Positions 7,216 through 15,549 of a DNA stretch of 64,000 bases are shown piece by piece. The DNA comes from Salinactinospora qingdaonensis (GTDB taxonomy: Bacteria; Actinomycetota; Actinomycetes; Streptosporangiales; Streptosporangiaceae). Numbering within the stretch: position 1 is the stretch's first letter; the number at the start of each line of letters is the position of its first letter. The notes below the pieces were generated by a model. That model did not search any database. It was not told where the DNA came from and saw nothing but the letters and a program-made list of their open reading frames with translations. A program made the translations under genes and the position numbers. The stretch covers positions 1 to 64,000 of the forward strand of contig NZ_BAABDD010000004.1 of the NCBI RefSeq assembly GCF_039539445.1, given 5' to 3'.

Positions 7216-9038
7216 GCGAGGTGACGGTGGACGACACATCCCAACAGCCAGAGCCCACGGCGGAACAGGCGGGCCGGTCGCGGCGGGATCTGGTGATGGT
7301 CGCGTTGACGGGGGTGCAGCGTTTCATCGAGGAGTCGCGCTCCACCTCGGACCTGCGCGCGGGCAGCCGGATCATCGCCGATCTGGCCACCGAGGCCGCG
7401 CGGGTGTTCGAGGAGGCCACAGCCGAGTTGGTGTTCCCGACCTCTACCGCCGGTCAGGTGGGGGTGCCCAACCGGGTGGTGGCGCTGGCCCCGCAAGAGC
7501 AGGGGACGGTGCTGGCGCGCCGGGCCGCCCGGCGGGTGGAGGAACAGTGGCGGGCGTGGGTGCGCACGCACCTGGGGCGCGACGCCGCCACGCCGGGCAT
7601 GCCCGGCGTGGTGTGGGTGGCCGTGCCGCCGGCGGAGGGCGGCTATCCGCAGCAGTGGCGCCAGGCTCAGCAGCGGCTCGCGGCGCGGCGTGGGGTGCGG
7701 GACTTTCCTGCCCAGCAGGCCCTGGCCGCCGACCTGTGTTCGCTGAGCCCGCGCTGGCCCGCGGTGGAGCCGCCGCGCAAGAACATGCGGCCCTTCGAGC
7801 GGGATCGGCTGGGCGCGGCGAACTGGGTCAAACGCGAGCGGGGCCGCAGGGGCGACGGGATCGCCTCCACGAGCGGGTTCGCCTCGGCCCCGTTCCGCGC
7901 GAAGGTGTTGGAGCACATGGCGCACCCGAAGGTGGCCGCCGCGGTGGCCGACCTGCGTGACGCGGTGGCCGCGGCGAAGCTCGGCACGTGGGAGCGGCCG
8001 GTGCCCGGCCTGCCCAAACCCAGAGGTAAGGGAGCGCAGGTGGGGGCGGCCCGGTGGCTGTGGCGATACGGCGGCCGGTGGGTGTACCGCGACACCTGGG
8101 AGGCCGAGGGGCTGGCCCGCGAGGTGGGGCGCCGCAGCGGCGACGCGGACTTCGCCGGGTTCCGCGACACCGTGGGGTTGGGCCGCATGGCCGCGGCCAC
8201 GCTGCAAAAGGTGATGGCAGAAGAGTTCGCGGTGGCCGAGCCGGCGGCCCACCTGGCGCTGCTGGCCCAAGACCTGGACGGGATGGGGCGCCACCTGTCG
8301 CGTTCGGCGCTGCTCTCGCCCGAGGCCCACGCCGACCTGTCGCGCGCCTTGGGGCGGGTGGCGCGCTCCCAGGCCGACCTGCTGCGAAGCCCGGAGATCC
8401 TGGGCGCGGAGGTGTACGCCGGCGGCGACGACCTGTTGGCGTTCGTACCCGCCTCGACCGCGCTGACGGCCGCGCGCGGCTGCGAAGGGGCGATCTCGGC
8501 CGTGTCGGCGGAGCTGCCCACGGCCAGCAGCGCGGTGTTGTTCTTCCACCACAAGTACCCGCTGCGGCTGGCGCTGGCCGAGGTGCGGGCCTGCCTGGAG
8601 CGCGCCAAGGCGGTGCCCGGCAAGCACGCGCTGGCGGCGGGCTATCTGCGCCGGGCGGGGGCGCGCGAGGTGTGTGTGCAGCCGTGGGTGCCCAACCGGC
8701 TCGCGCCGGGACTGTCGGCGGGTGACTACCTGGCCGACTTCACCCCCGGCGCGGACGCCGACGCGCCCCGACTGTCGCCCGGTCTGCTGCGCGACGTGGA
8801 GCGCGACGCCGCCGCGCTGGCTGAACTCGACCAGGACACTTTCGAGGCCGAGCTGCGCCGGCTCGTCCACCGCCACACCTCCGGCGGCGACGAGCGCACG
8901 CGCCGAGAGTTCGCGGTGCTGGCCGGGCGGCGGCTGCGGACGTTGAGCGCCCCCGACAACCTGCCCGCCGACGATTCCCACCGTTCGTTGATCGCCGCCG
9001 CCCGGGTGGCGGTGTTCCTGCGCCAGGAGTGCCGATGA
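7212..9038 (+). CDS. cmr2: Cas10/Cmr2, type III-B large subunit, cyclase GGDD intact, no HD domain
   Basis: This is the large subunit of the Cmr complex (608 residues). It opens almost directly with the first palm, TGVQRFIEESRSTSDLRAGS (about residues 33-52), so the N-terminal HD nuclease of many Cas10 proteins is missing. The second palm has LDGMGRHLSRSALLSP (355-370) and then VYAGGDDLLAFVP, with the GGDD cyclase motif at 404-407. The protein should therefore make cyclic oligoadenylates on target RNA binding but not cut DNA itself. Its ATG overlaps the cas6 stop. An in-frame reading further upstream, inside cas6, is out of frame with Cas6 and is a shadow. A CARF protein in the same operon is the expected signal receiver. 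Confidence 0.93.
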   Translation: MSEVTVDDTSQQPEPTAEQAGRSRRDLVMVALTGVQRFIEESRSTSDLRAGSRIIADLATEAARVFEEATAELVFPTSTAGQVGVPNRVVALAPQEQGTVLARRAARRVEEQWRAWVRTHLGRDAATPGMPGVVWVAVPPAEGGYPQQWRQAQQRLAARRGVRDFPAQQALAADLCSLSPRWPAVEPPRKNMRPFERDRLGAANWVKRERGRRGDGIASTSGFASAPFRAKVLEHMAHPKVAAAVADLRDAVAAAKLGTWERPVPGLPKPRGKGAQVGAARWLWRYGGRWVYRDTWEAEGLAREVGRRSGDADFAGFRDTVGLGRMAAATLQKVMAEEFAVAEPAAHLALLAQDLDGMGRHLSRSALLSPEAHADLSRALGRVARSQADLLRSPEILGAEVYAGGDDLLAFVPASTALTAARGCEGAISAVSAELPTASSAVLFFHHKYPLRLALAEVRACLERAKAVPGKHALAAGYLRRAGAREVCVQPWVPNRLAPGLSAGDYLADFTPGADADAPRLSPGLLRDVERDAAALAELDQDTFEAELRRLVHRHTSGGDERTRREFAVLAGRRLRTLSAPDNLPADDSHRSLIAAARVAVFLRQECR

Positions 9039-10192
9039 CCAGCAGCGCCGCATCCCGCGCGGGGGCTGTCCGTACGAGCTGGGTGGCCGTGGAGCCCCAC
9101 GACACGGTGCAGGTGCGTGACGGGCGCCGGTTCGACGCCGGCACCGAGGACACCACGGTCGCCGAGACGGTGCGGCCCTGGCCCAGCACCATCGCCGGGG
9201 CGCTGGGCGCGGTCCACGGCGGGGAGCTGGGGGCGGTGCGCGGTCCCGTGCTCGCGCACAAGGACGCGGGCGGGGTGTGGCGGCCCTACTTCCCGACCCC
9301 GCTGGACCTGGTGACCTCCGAGGAGAGGACCGCGGTGTACCGGCTCCGCCCCGGCGGCCCGACCGAGGGCACCGACCTGGGGGAGTTGCCCGACGGTCCC
9401 GAACGGCTGCTGGAGCCGGCCGCCCGACTGTCGAAGCCCGCCCCGGTGGATGGGTGGATGCGCGCCGCCGCCCTGTCGGCCTACCTGCGCGGCGAGCTGC
9501 TCTCGGGTTCCGGGTCGGCGCCCATGGGCCGGTTGGGGTTGTCGAAGCAGGAGCCGCTGGTGCCCGAGCGGCGTATCGGCATCGCCCGGCAGGACCGGGG
9601 CGTGCGCAGTGGCTACCTCTACCAGGCCGGTCACCTGCGCCCCAATCCCGGTTGGGGGTTCCTGGCCGAGGTCGAACAGCCCGCCGGCGCGCGGGAGCTG
9701 CCGCCCGGTCCGCTGACGCTGGGCGGGCGCGGGCGCCTGGCCGAGCTCAGCGACGCCGCCCCGGCAGCGGCGGACACCTCCGCGCCCCGCCTCGACTGGC
9801 CCCGCCCCCCTGAGGAGTTCCCGGAAGGGAAGGTGCTGCTCTACACCGCCACCCCGGCGTTGTGGCCCGGCGGGTGGCGTCCCCCGCTGCCTGAGGGGGC
9901 GCGGCTGGTGGCCGCGGCCGTGGGTTCGCCCCTTCCGGTGGCCACCGCCTCGCCCAAGCGGGGCTTCTGGGGCAGCCGCGCGCTGCGCTGGGCGGTCCCG
10001 CCCGGGTCGGTCTACCTGGTCCGGTTGCCCCCCGACACGGCCGCGGCCACGGCCGCCGCATGGCACGGCCGCGCGCTGGCCCCCTCGGCGGACTGGGACA
10101 CCGAGTCCGGCGACGAACCCCAACCCCCCACCGACGTCCCCCGGCTGGACACCGCCGGGTTCGGTGTCGTGCTGACAGGAGTGTGGACTTGA
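9035..10192 (+). CDS. cmr3: Type III-B RAMP protein Cmr3
   Basis: In the Cmr complex Cmr3 sits beside Cas10 and holds the 5' handle of the crRNA. The 385-residue product shows the Cmr3 pattern: an opening strand AVEPHDTVQVRDGRRFDAG, the helix RPWPSTIAGALGAVHGGEL, the sequence RIGIARQDRGVRSGYLYQAGH in the middle (broken by family-typical variation), and a glycine-rich C-terminal part, GFWGSRALRWAVPPGSVY. The ATG at 9035 overlaps the Cas10 stop as ATGA, which I prefer to the ATG two codons earlier. The end overlaps cmr4. Confidence 0.9.
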   Translation: MTSSAASRAGAVRTSWVAVEPHDTVQVRDGRRFDAGTEDTTVAETVRPWPSTIAGALGAVHGGELGAVRGPVLAHKDAGGVWRPYFPTPLDLVTSEERTAVYRLRPGGPTEGTDLGELPDGPERLLEPAARLSKPAPVDGWMRAAALSAYLRGELLSGSGSAPMGRLGLSKQEPLVPERRIGIARQDRGVRSGYLYQAGHLRPNPGWGFLAEVEQPAGARELPPGPLTLGGRGRLAELSDAAPAAADTSAPRLDWPRPPEEFPEGKVLLYTATPALWPGGWRPPLPEGARLVAAAVGSPLPVATASPKRGFWGSRALRWAVPPGSVYLVRLPPDTAAATAAAWHGRALAPSADWDTESGDEPQPPTDVPRLDTAGFGVVLTGVWT

Positions 10193-11109
10193 CCTCGTTT
10201 CTGCTGTACCTCTACGCCGAGTCGCCGCTGCATCCCGGGGCGGCCACCGGCGACGGCGCGTTGGATCTGCCGATCCAGCGCGAGAGCGCCACCAACTATC
10301 CCCTCATGTGGGGGCAGAGCCTCAAAGGTGCGCTGCGCCAGGCCGCCCGTGAGTCCGGGTGGGAAAGCGAGCACGAGATCCAGGTGTTCGGTTCCGAAGT
10401 CGGCCACGAGGAGGAGGGCGACAGCAACGGCGAGACCACGCCGGGGCGGCTCGCGGTGGGTGACGCCCAGCTCGTCGCGCTGCCGGTGCCCACGCTGCGG
10501 CGCTCTTTCGCGTGGGCCACTTCGACGCTGGCGCTGAGCCGGCTGGCCCGCAAGTACGCCATCATCGGCCGCGCCGACGCGGCCCCGGAGCCGCCCGCCC
10601 CCGAGGACAGTGAGGGCATGGCCGGCGCCCACGTGTGGGGCGGGACGATGCAGGAGGTTCTCGGCCCGTGCCTGGTCCACCTCACCGCGCCTCCCGGCGG
10701 CGGCCAGCAGCCGCCCAACGCCGTGGCCCGGTGGGCGGAGCTGCTGGCCGACGACGCCGTCGGCGACGCGGCCCACATGGCGACCTTCACTCGAAAGCTG
10801 CGCGAGGACCTGCTGGTGGTCGGCGCCGACACCATGACCACGCTGCTGCGCGAGTGCACCGAGTTCGCCGTGCGCGTCCAGCTCGAAACCGAGGCCAAGA
10901 AGGTCCGCAACGGCCCTTTCACCAGCGAGTACCTGCCCGCAGAGACGATCCTGGCCGCCGTGGTGACTCTGCGCGAGAAACCCGCCTCGGCCAACACCGC
11001 TCGACTGCGCGCCCTGCTGGACGGTGCGCTGCTGCGCGTCGGCGGCGACGAGACCATCGGCAAGGGCATGGCCTGGACTCGCATCATCGACGGAGGCGGC
11101 CGTGGCTAA
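10189..11109 (+). CDS. cmr4: Type III-B RAMP backbone nuclease Cmr4
   Basis: Cmr4 forms the helical backbone of the Cmr complex and cuts target RNA every six bases. The start of the protein, FLLYLYAESPLHPGAATGDG followed by ALDLPIQRE, is the classic Cmr4 N-terminus, and Asp26 in ALDLPIQRE corresponds in position to the catalytic Asp of the family. NYPLMWGQSLKGALRQAARE is the RAMP glycine/lysine motif. I place the start at the TTG 10189-10191, seven bases after AGGAG and overlapping the cmr3 stop; a GTG at 10183 is too close to that ribosome-binding site. The product is 306 residues, a normal length, and all active-site features are present. Confidence 0.93.
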   Translation: MTSFLLYLYAESPLHPGAATGDGALDLPIQRESATNYPLMWGQSLKGALRQAARESGWESEHEIQVFGSEVGHEEEGDSNGETTPGRLAVGDAQLVALPVPTLRRSFAWATSTLALSRLARKYAIIGRADAAPEPPAPEDSEGMAGAHVWGGTMQEVLGPCLVHLTAPPGGGQQPPNAVARWAELLADDAVGDAAHMATFTRKLREDLLVVGADTMTTLLRECTEFAVRVQLETEAKKVRNGPFTSEYLPAETILAAVVTLREKPASANTARLRALLDGALLRVGGDETIGKGMAWTRIIDGGGRG

Positions 11110-11599
11110 CCGTGTGGACCAGTCGATGGCCGCCCGAGCGGCCGAAGTCCTCAACCTCCAGGTCGACGCCCCCAACCTGTCCAAACGGCTACGCACCCGG
11201 ATGCGGCAACTCCCGATGCGGCTGCGCTCCTCCGGGCTGGCCGCCACGTTCGCCTTCATCGACGCCAGGTGCGGCGGCGGCGACACGATCGCGCAGGCTT
11301 ACACCCAGTTGCGCGGCGCCATCATCAGCCACATCGGGGAACGCGCCCTGCTGGGCGAGCTGGCGCCCGACGCGACGCCGGAGGAGTTCCTGCGCGAACT
11401 GGCCATGGCCGACACCGCCGCCCACAGCCGCATCACCGCCGAAATCGACCTGCTGGCCCGCTGGCTCAGCCGCATCGCCGACGCCCGCTTCGGCGCGCTG
11501 GCCCGATCGAGCCAGAACGGCCAGAACGAGCAGGCCGGGCACGGCGGCCAGGGTGGCGCGGCCGGCGACACCGACGAGCCCCAAGAGGAGCAGACATGA
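11102..11599 (+). CDS. cmr5: Type III-B small subunit Cmr5
   Basis: Cmr5 is the small helical subunit that lines the target strand in the Cmr complex. The product is all-helical: it starts VANRVDQSMAARAAEVLNLQ and continues with RLRTRMRQLPMRLRSSGLA and FAFIDARCGGGDTIAQAY, which matches the Cmr5 pattern of a short helix bundle with a conserved arginine-rich helix. The GTG at 11102 overlaps the cmr4 stop, giving 165 residues; the last 25 residues are a Gln/Asn/Gly-rich tail not typical of the family. Its stop overlaps the cmr6 ATG. Position between cmr4 and cmr6 supports the call. Confidence 0.85.
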   Translation: MANRVDQSMAARAAEVLNLQVDAPNLSKRLRTRMRQLPMRLRSSGLAATFAFIDARCGGGDTIAQAYTQLRGAIISHIGERALLGELAPDATPEEFLRELAMADTAAHSRITAEIDLLARWLSRIADARFGALARSSQNGQNEQAGHGGQGGAAGDTDEPQEEQT

Positions 11600-12710
11600 C
11601 CCCGCCCGCCAACCGCCGCACCGGCTCGGGAGGCCGAGGGGGCGGCGAGGACGTGCGACTGCCCATGGAGCAGGTGCTGCGCCTGTCGCTGGCCGGCCCG
11701 CTGGGATGGGTGCTGGAGGCCGGCGTGTTCCAGGAGCCCGACAGCGACGGCGATAACAAGTGCAGCAAGAACCGCCCTCCCACCCGTGGCGGTTCGGTAT
11801 ACCGCCGCGACGGCGGCTCCGCCCTGGAGGCGGGCGCCAATGCGCTCGTCGTGCTGCGCCGGCTGGCCGTCCACCAGGAGTTGGACCGCGATCCGAGCGT
11901 GCCCGCCCAGCACAACGAGCCCTTCCTCACCTGGGCGCACCAGCACCGGCTGGGGTATCGCGACGACTGGGCCGAGGCCGTGGCCCAGCGCCGCCGGCAC
12001 GCGCTGCACCGGCTCGCCGACCGGGGGTTGCACATCCGCCGGGTGGAGCTGCGCACCGAATGGCGGCTCGTCGTCGGCCTGGGGGAGGCCATGGGGGGCA
12101 CGAGTTCGGATTGAGCCTGCACGGCACCCTGGGCTGGCCCCACATCCCCGGCTCCACCCTCAAAGGCGCCGCCGCGGCGTGGGCGCGCCGGCAGCAGAAA
12201 CCCGCCGAGCGGCGCGCGGCCGTCTTCGGCGGGGTCGCCGCCACCCCGGGCCGCCCCGACGACAAGCCCGACCCCGTCCCCGCCACCGGGGAGGTCGAGG
12301 GAGACGAACTCGACGCCGAGGCTCCGGCGGACCCGGGCGACGACTCCGACCCCGACGCCGCCGGCACCACCCCCGGCACGGTGCGCTTCCTGGACGCCCT
12401 GCCCAAACCCAACGCCGCTCCCAAGGACCGGCTACAGGTGCACAGCGACGTGATCACCCCGCACCATTCCGCCTACCACACCCAGGAGCAGCCGCAGGCC
12501 CCCGGCGAGCACGAGCAGCCGAGACCGCTGCCGTTCCTCTCCCTCAGCGGCGTCTTCGTCGCCGACCTCGTCGGCGACGACCCCGACACCACCGAGACGG
12601 CCGCCGCCTGGCTCGCCGAAGCCTGCGACGACCACGGCATCGGCGCACGCACCAGCGCCGGCTACGGCTACCTCACCGCCACCGACAACGTCGACTGGAC
12701 GATCCGATGA
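11596..12710 (+). CDS. cmr6: Type III-B RAMP protein Cmr6, interrupted by a -1 frameshift
   Basis: Cmr6 caps the 3' end of the Cmr helix. The first frame runs from ATG 11596 to a TGA at 12112-12114 and ends LVVGLGEAMGG-TSSD. The second frame carries the Cmr6 hallmark HEFGLSLHGTLGWPHIPG then STLKGAA, and ends at 12710. The frames join at the six-G run 12093-12098: one extra G would give GLGEAMGGHEFGLSLHG without a break. The run reads G-GGG-GGC in the first frame, the shape of a -1 slippery heptamer. A sequencing error, a true mutation, or programmed frameshifting are all possible; I favour the first two. The acidic insert around EGDELDAEAPADPGDD is low complexity. Confidence 0.85.
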
Positions 12711-13681
12711 CCACCCACCTCATCTCCGTGGGCCTGACCCTGCGCGACAACCTGGGCAGCGACCCCGCCGCCCATCTCGACGGCGACCACGACGACGCCC
12801 TGGACGCCCTCCACGAGCTGCTGCCCACCCTGCTGCCCGACAGCGGCGACACCGCCGTCCACCGCGAACGGCTACGGCGCGAACTCACCCCCGCCGGCGA
12901 CGCCGCCACCGCGCTAGAGGACCAGATCAGCCGGGTCCGCCCCGAATTGTGGACCAGTCGGGCCAGCGCCGAACTCGCCACCTTCGCCCGCCACAGCGAC
13001 CAGCGACCCGCCGCGCCGCCCAAACATGCTCACCTCGACAAAAAGGACACCGTCGTCCTGCTCACCACCGACACCGTCGCCGGGCTGCGCGCCGGGTTGT
13101 GGAACGCCCTGGCCCTGACCGCCGGCCAGCGCGACCGCGTGCGCTACCTGCCCCACCCCGAAGAAGCCGACCGCCACGCGCGCGGCGAGGTCGTCATCGC
13201 CGCTGTTCCCGGCCTGGACGCCGCCGACGACGCCGACATGACCCGCGCCATGCGCCACCTGGGCATGCTCGGCCGCATGCTCATCGACCACATCGCCGGC
13301 CCCGGCGCCGACTACGTCTTCCACCTCTCCGGCGGATACAAGGCCGCCATCCCCTACCTCATCGGCCTGGCCGAAGGCATGCGCGGCCTCATCCACCGTG
13401 ACAGGGAGGTCAAGAGGGAGGTCAAGTCCGTGCACGCCTACGTGCTGCACGAGAGCAACACCAGCCGCCTCATCCGGCTCCCGCTGCGCACTTTGCCCTA
13501 CGAGGTGATCCGCAACGAACTCGCCGATGTGGACCCCGACGACACCCCCACCGACGGCCGGGGCCGCCGGCTGCTCCAACCCCCCGCCCACCGGCTGCTG
13601 GAGGGCTACGCCTACGAGCCCGACCGCAGAGGGTGGCGGCTCACCCCCTTCGGCGAAGGACTCCTCGCGCTGATCCACTGA
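12707..13681 (+). CDS. CARF-domain protein of the APE2256 (Csx1/Csm6-related) family
   Basis: CARF proteins bind the cyclic oligoadenylate made by Cas10. The 324-residue product shows the family pattern: ISVGLTLRDNLG at the N-terminus, TVVLLTTDTVAGLRAGL (115-131), VVIAAVPGLDAADDADM (162-178), and YVFHLSGGYKAAIPYLIGLA with the SGG-K ligand-binding motif at 208-212, then VHAYVLHE. The last 40 residues (RRGWRLTPFGEGLLALI) look like a winged-helix end rather than a HEPN RNase; I see no RxxxxH motif in a HEPN context. It could be a ring nuclease, a regulator, or the sensor for the membrane protein next to it. The ATG overlaps the cmr6 stop. Confidence 0.85.
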   Translation: MTTHLISVGLTLRDNLGSDPAAHLDGDHDDALDALHELLPTLLPDSGDTAVHRERLRRELTPAGDAATALEDQISRVRPELWTSRASAELATFARHSDQRPAAPPKHAHLDKKDTVVLLTTDTVAGLRAGLWNALALTAGQRDRVRYLPHPEEADRHARGEVVIAAVPGLDAADDADMTRAMRHLGMLGRMLIDHIAGPGADYVFHLSGGYKAAIPYLIGLAEGMRGLIHRDREVKREVKSVHAYVLHESNTSRLIRLPLRTLPYEVIRNELADVDPDDTPTDGRGRRLLQPPAHRLLEGYAYEPDRRGWRLTPFGEGLLALIH

Positions 13682-13725
13682 CCCCGCTTCTTCCCGCCCC
13701 CTCAAGCTCTGCAAGGCGGTGGCCA

Positions 13726-15522
13726 TTGCCCGACCACACCCCGCGCCCCGAGCAACTCCCGCCCCTGCTGCGTCCCCTCGCCCAGCGGCTGGACTCCGGC
13801 CTGCTGCCCAGCGCCAGGAAACTCGCCTCACCCGACCCCAGCCCCACCGAGTTGACGTGGCGGTACCTGAGGCGACGGCTCCACAGGCTGTGGAGCGCCG
13901 CACCCGACACCCCGGATGAGGCGGACCCGAGCGCCCCGGAGGCGCTGGATGGTGGAGACGGTGCGCCTGGCACGGAGGGACCGGACGGTGCGCCGGCCAG
14001 CGACGACGCCACGCCACCCCGGACAGAGCGGCCAGCCGCCGTGGAGACCGCCGAGGCTGTCGGAACCGTCGAAACGGATGGGGCCGCCGAGAGCCCCGCG
14101 GCTATCGAAGCGGATAGAGCCACCGAGAGCCCTGCTGCCGTCGAAGCGGCGATCGAGGAGTTCCGCCGCTACCTCGCCACCCCCGACGAGCGGGTACGGC
14201 GCGAACTGCGCACCCTCGTGCTCTACCCCCACGAACTGCTGCGCCACTCGGTGAAGGTCGGCGGGGTCAGTGACGAACGCGACCACTGGGTGCGTGCCTG
14301 CCGCGTCGTCGAAGCGGTTTGGCGCCATGTCGACTCCGCCCCCGACACCCACGGCGACCTGGGGCGACTGCGCCCCATCGCCGCCCGCAACCGCTTCCTG
14401 GTGCTCACCGAGCCGATGCGCTACCGCAGCCGCGCCCTCACCCCCCGCCTGCCCTTCCCTCGCGGTGGCCTCGCGCCGAGACTGCCGGTGCCCCGCAGCG
14501 GGCGGGCGTGGCTGCCCACCCCACTGGATGCTCCCCACGGCGACACCTACGGCGTCTTCAACCGCGCCTTCGGTCACCAGACCCACGCGCTGCTGCTGTC
14601 CCGCGCCCGCGCCGCCCGCCGCGACTGGTACACCTGCCTGGACACCTACCAGGCCCAGCCATTGCTCGCCCAAGCGCCCTCCGCCGCACTCGAAACCGAG
14701 GTCGCCGCCGTGGCCACCGCACGCGGCTACCGCAGCGGCCCGCTGGTCATCTCCGTCAACGACCTGAACCTCTCCGCCCGCCCCGACGGCGAAGACGAAG
14801 CGATCACCTGGGGGCTCGTGCAGCGCCACCTACTGCCGCGCTTCACGTTCCTGCCGACCGTCGTGCTGCGCGACACCCCCCTCCTGGGCCTCGACCACCT
14901 CCTTGCGGCGCTGGCCCTGGCCTGCGGGATCTCCGCTCCCGCCGCGCTTGCCCTGGGCGCGCCTTTTTCCACCGCCGCCCTGCTCGCCGCGGGGTGCTAC
15001 GCCCTCATCGGCGCCGGCGCGCTGGTCTTCGGACGCATCTGGACCGCCCCCTGGCTGCTGCGGCTGCCCGCCACCGCCGCCCTGGGCCTGGTGGTGCTCA
15101 TCCCGCTGCCCGACTGGTGGCAGCGCGCCAGCCTCGACCTGCCCTTCCCAGAGCCGACCCAAGTTGCGCCGCTCCTGCTGTTCGTGGGGGTGTCCCTGGG
15201 CTATCTGCTCATCGAGGCCCGCAACCACGGGGCCGGCCGCCTATCGGCACCAGTGCGCGCCGTGACCGTCGTGGCCGCCGGCGCACTGCACGCCTTCCTG
15301 GTGAGCCTGCTGGGCCTCGTCGTCATCGCCCCCGCCTTCGGTGAACACACCAACGGCACCGGGATCGACGCGGTCTGGAACGGCGCCACCGGCGACCCGG
15401 CGGCGGTGCTGGCGCTGGCGACCGCCTGGTGCCTGACCGTGGGCGTGTTCTCCCAAGTGCTGTGGGACGACCGCCCCATCACCGCGCCCCTAGCCCACCT
15501 GCACTGGCGAAACGACCGCTGA
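13726..15522 (+). CDS. Unrecognised six-TM protein inside the cmr operon, candidate membrane effector
   Basis: I do not recognise this 598-residue protein. Residues 1-55 are a basic helical segment, 56-143 an acidic Ala/Pro/Glu-rich linker, and 144-380 a soluble domain with conserved-looking stretches LRTLVLYPHELLRHSVKVGG, THALLLSRARAARRDWYTC and GPLVISVNDLNLSARPDGED. Six hydrophobic helices follow at about 388-408, 414-436, 445-462, 478-496, 510-537 and 557-580. No CARF, SAVED or nuclease motif is visible. The TTG at 13726 follows AAGGCGG; no ATG or GTG fits. It lies 44 bases after the CARF gene and 27 before cmr1, in the same operon, so a role in type III defence at the membrane is likely by context. 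Confidence 0.75.
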   Translation: MPDHTPRPEQLPPLLRPLAQRLDSGLLPSARKLASPDPSPTELTWRYLRRRLHRLWSAAPDTPDEADPSAPEALDGGDGAPGTEGPDGAPASDDATPPRTERPAAVETAEAVGTVETDGAAESPAAIEADRATESPAAVEAAIEEFRRYLATPDERVRRELRTLVLYPHELLRHSVKVGGVSDERDHWVRACRVVEAVWRHVDSAPDTHGDLGRLRPIAARNRFLVLTEPMRYRSRALTPRLPFPRGGLAPRLPVPRSGRAWLPTPLDAPHGDTYGVFNRAFGHQTHALLLSRARAARRDWYTCLDTYQAQPLLAQAPSAALETEVAAVATARGYRSGPLVISVNDLNLSARPDGEDEAITWGLVQRHLLPRFTFLPTVVLRDTPLLGLDHLLAALALACGISAPAALALGAPFSTAALLAAGCYALIGAGALVFGRIWTAPWLLRLPATAALGLVVLIPLPDWWQRASLDLPFPEPTQVAPLLLFVGVSLGYLLIEARNHGAGRLSAPVRAVTVVAAGALHAFLVSLLGLVVIAPAFGEHTNGTGIDAVWNGATGDPAAVLALATAWCLTVGVFSQVLWDDRPITAPLAHLHWRNDR

Positions 15523-15549
15523 CCACGAGCCTGTGAGGAGAAGCGCCCC

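Noticed and set aside
7300..10123. Very long minus-strand open frames opposite cas10 and cmr3
   Set aside because: Shadow frames caused by GC-rich third positions; composition is Arg/Gly/His-rich and there are no domains.
12091..12098. Firm claim of programmed -1 frameshifting in cmr6
   Set aside because: The heptamer has the right form, but no downstream pseudoknot was established and a homopolymer error is simpler.
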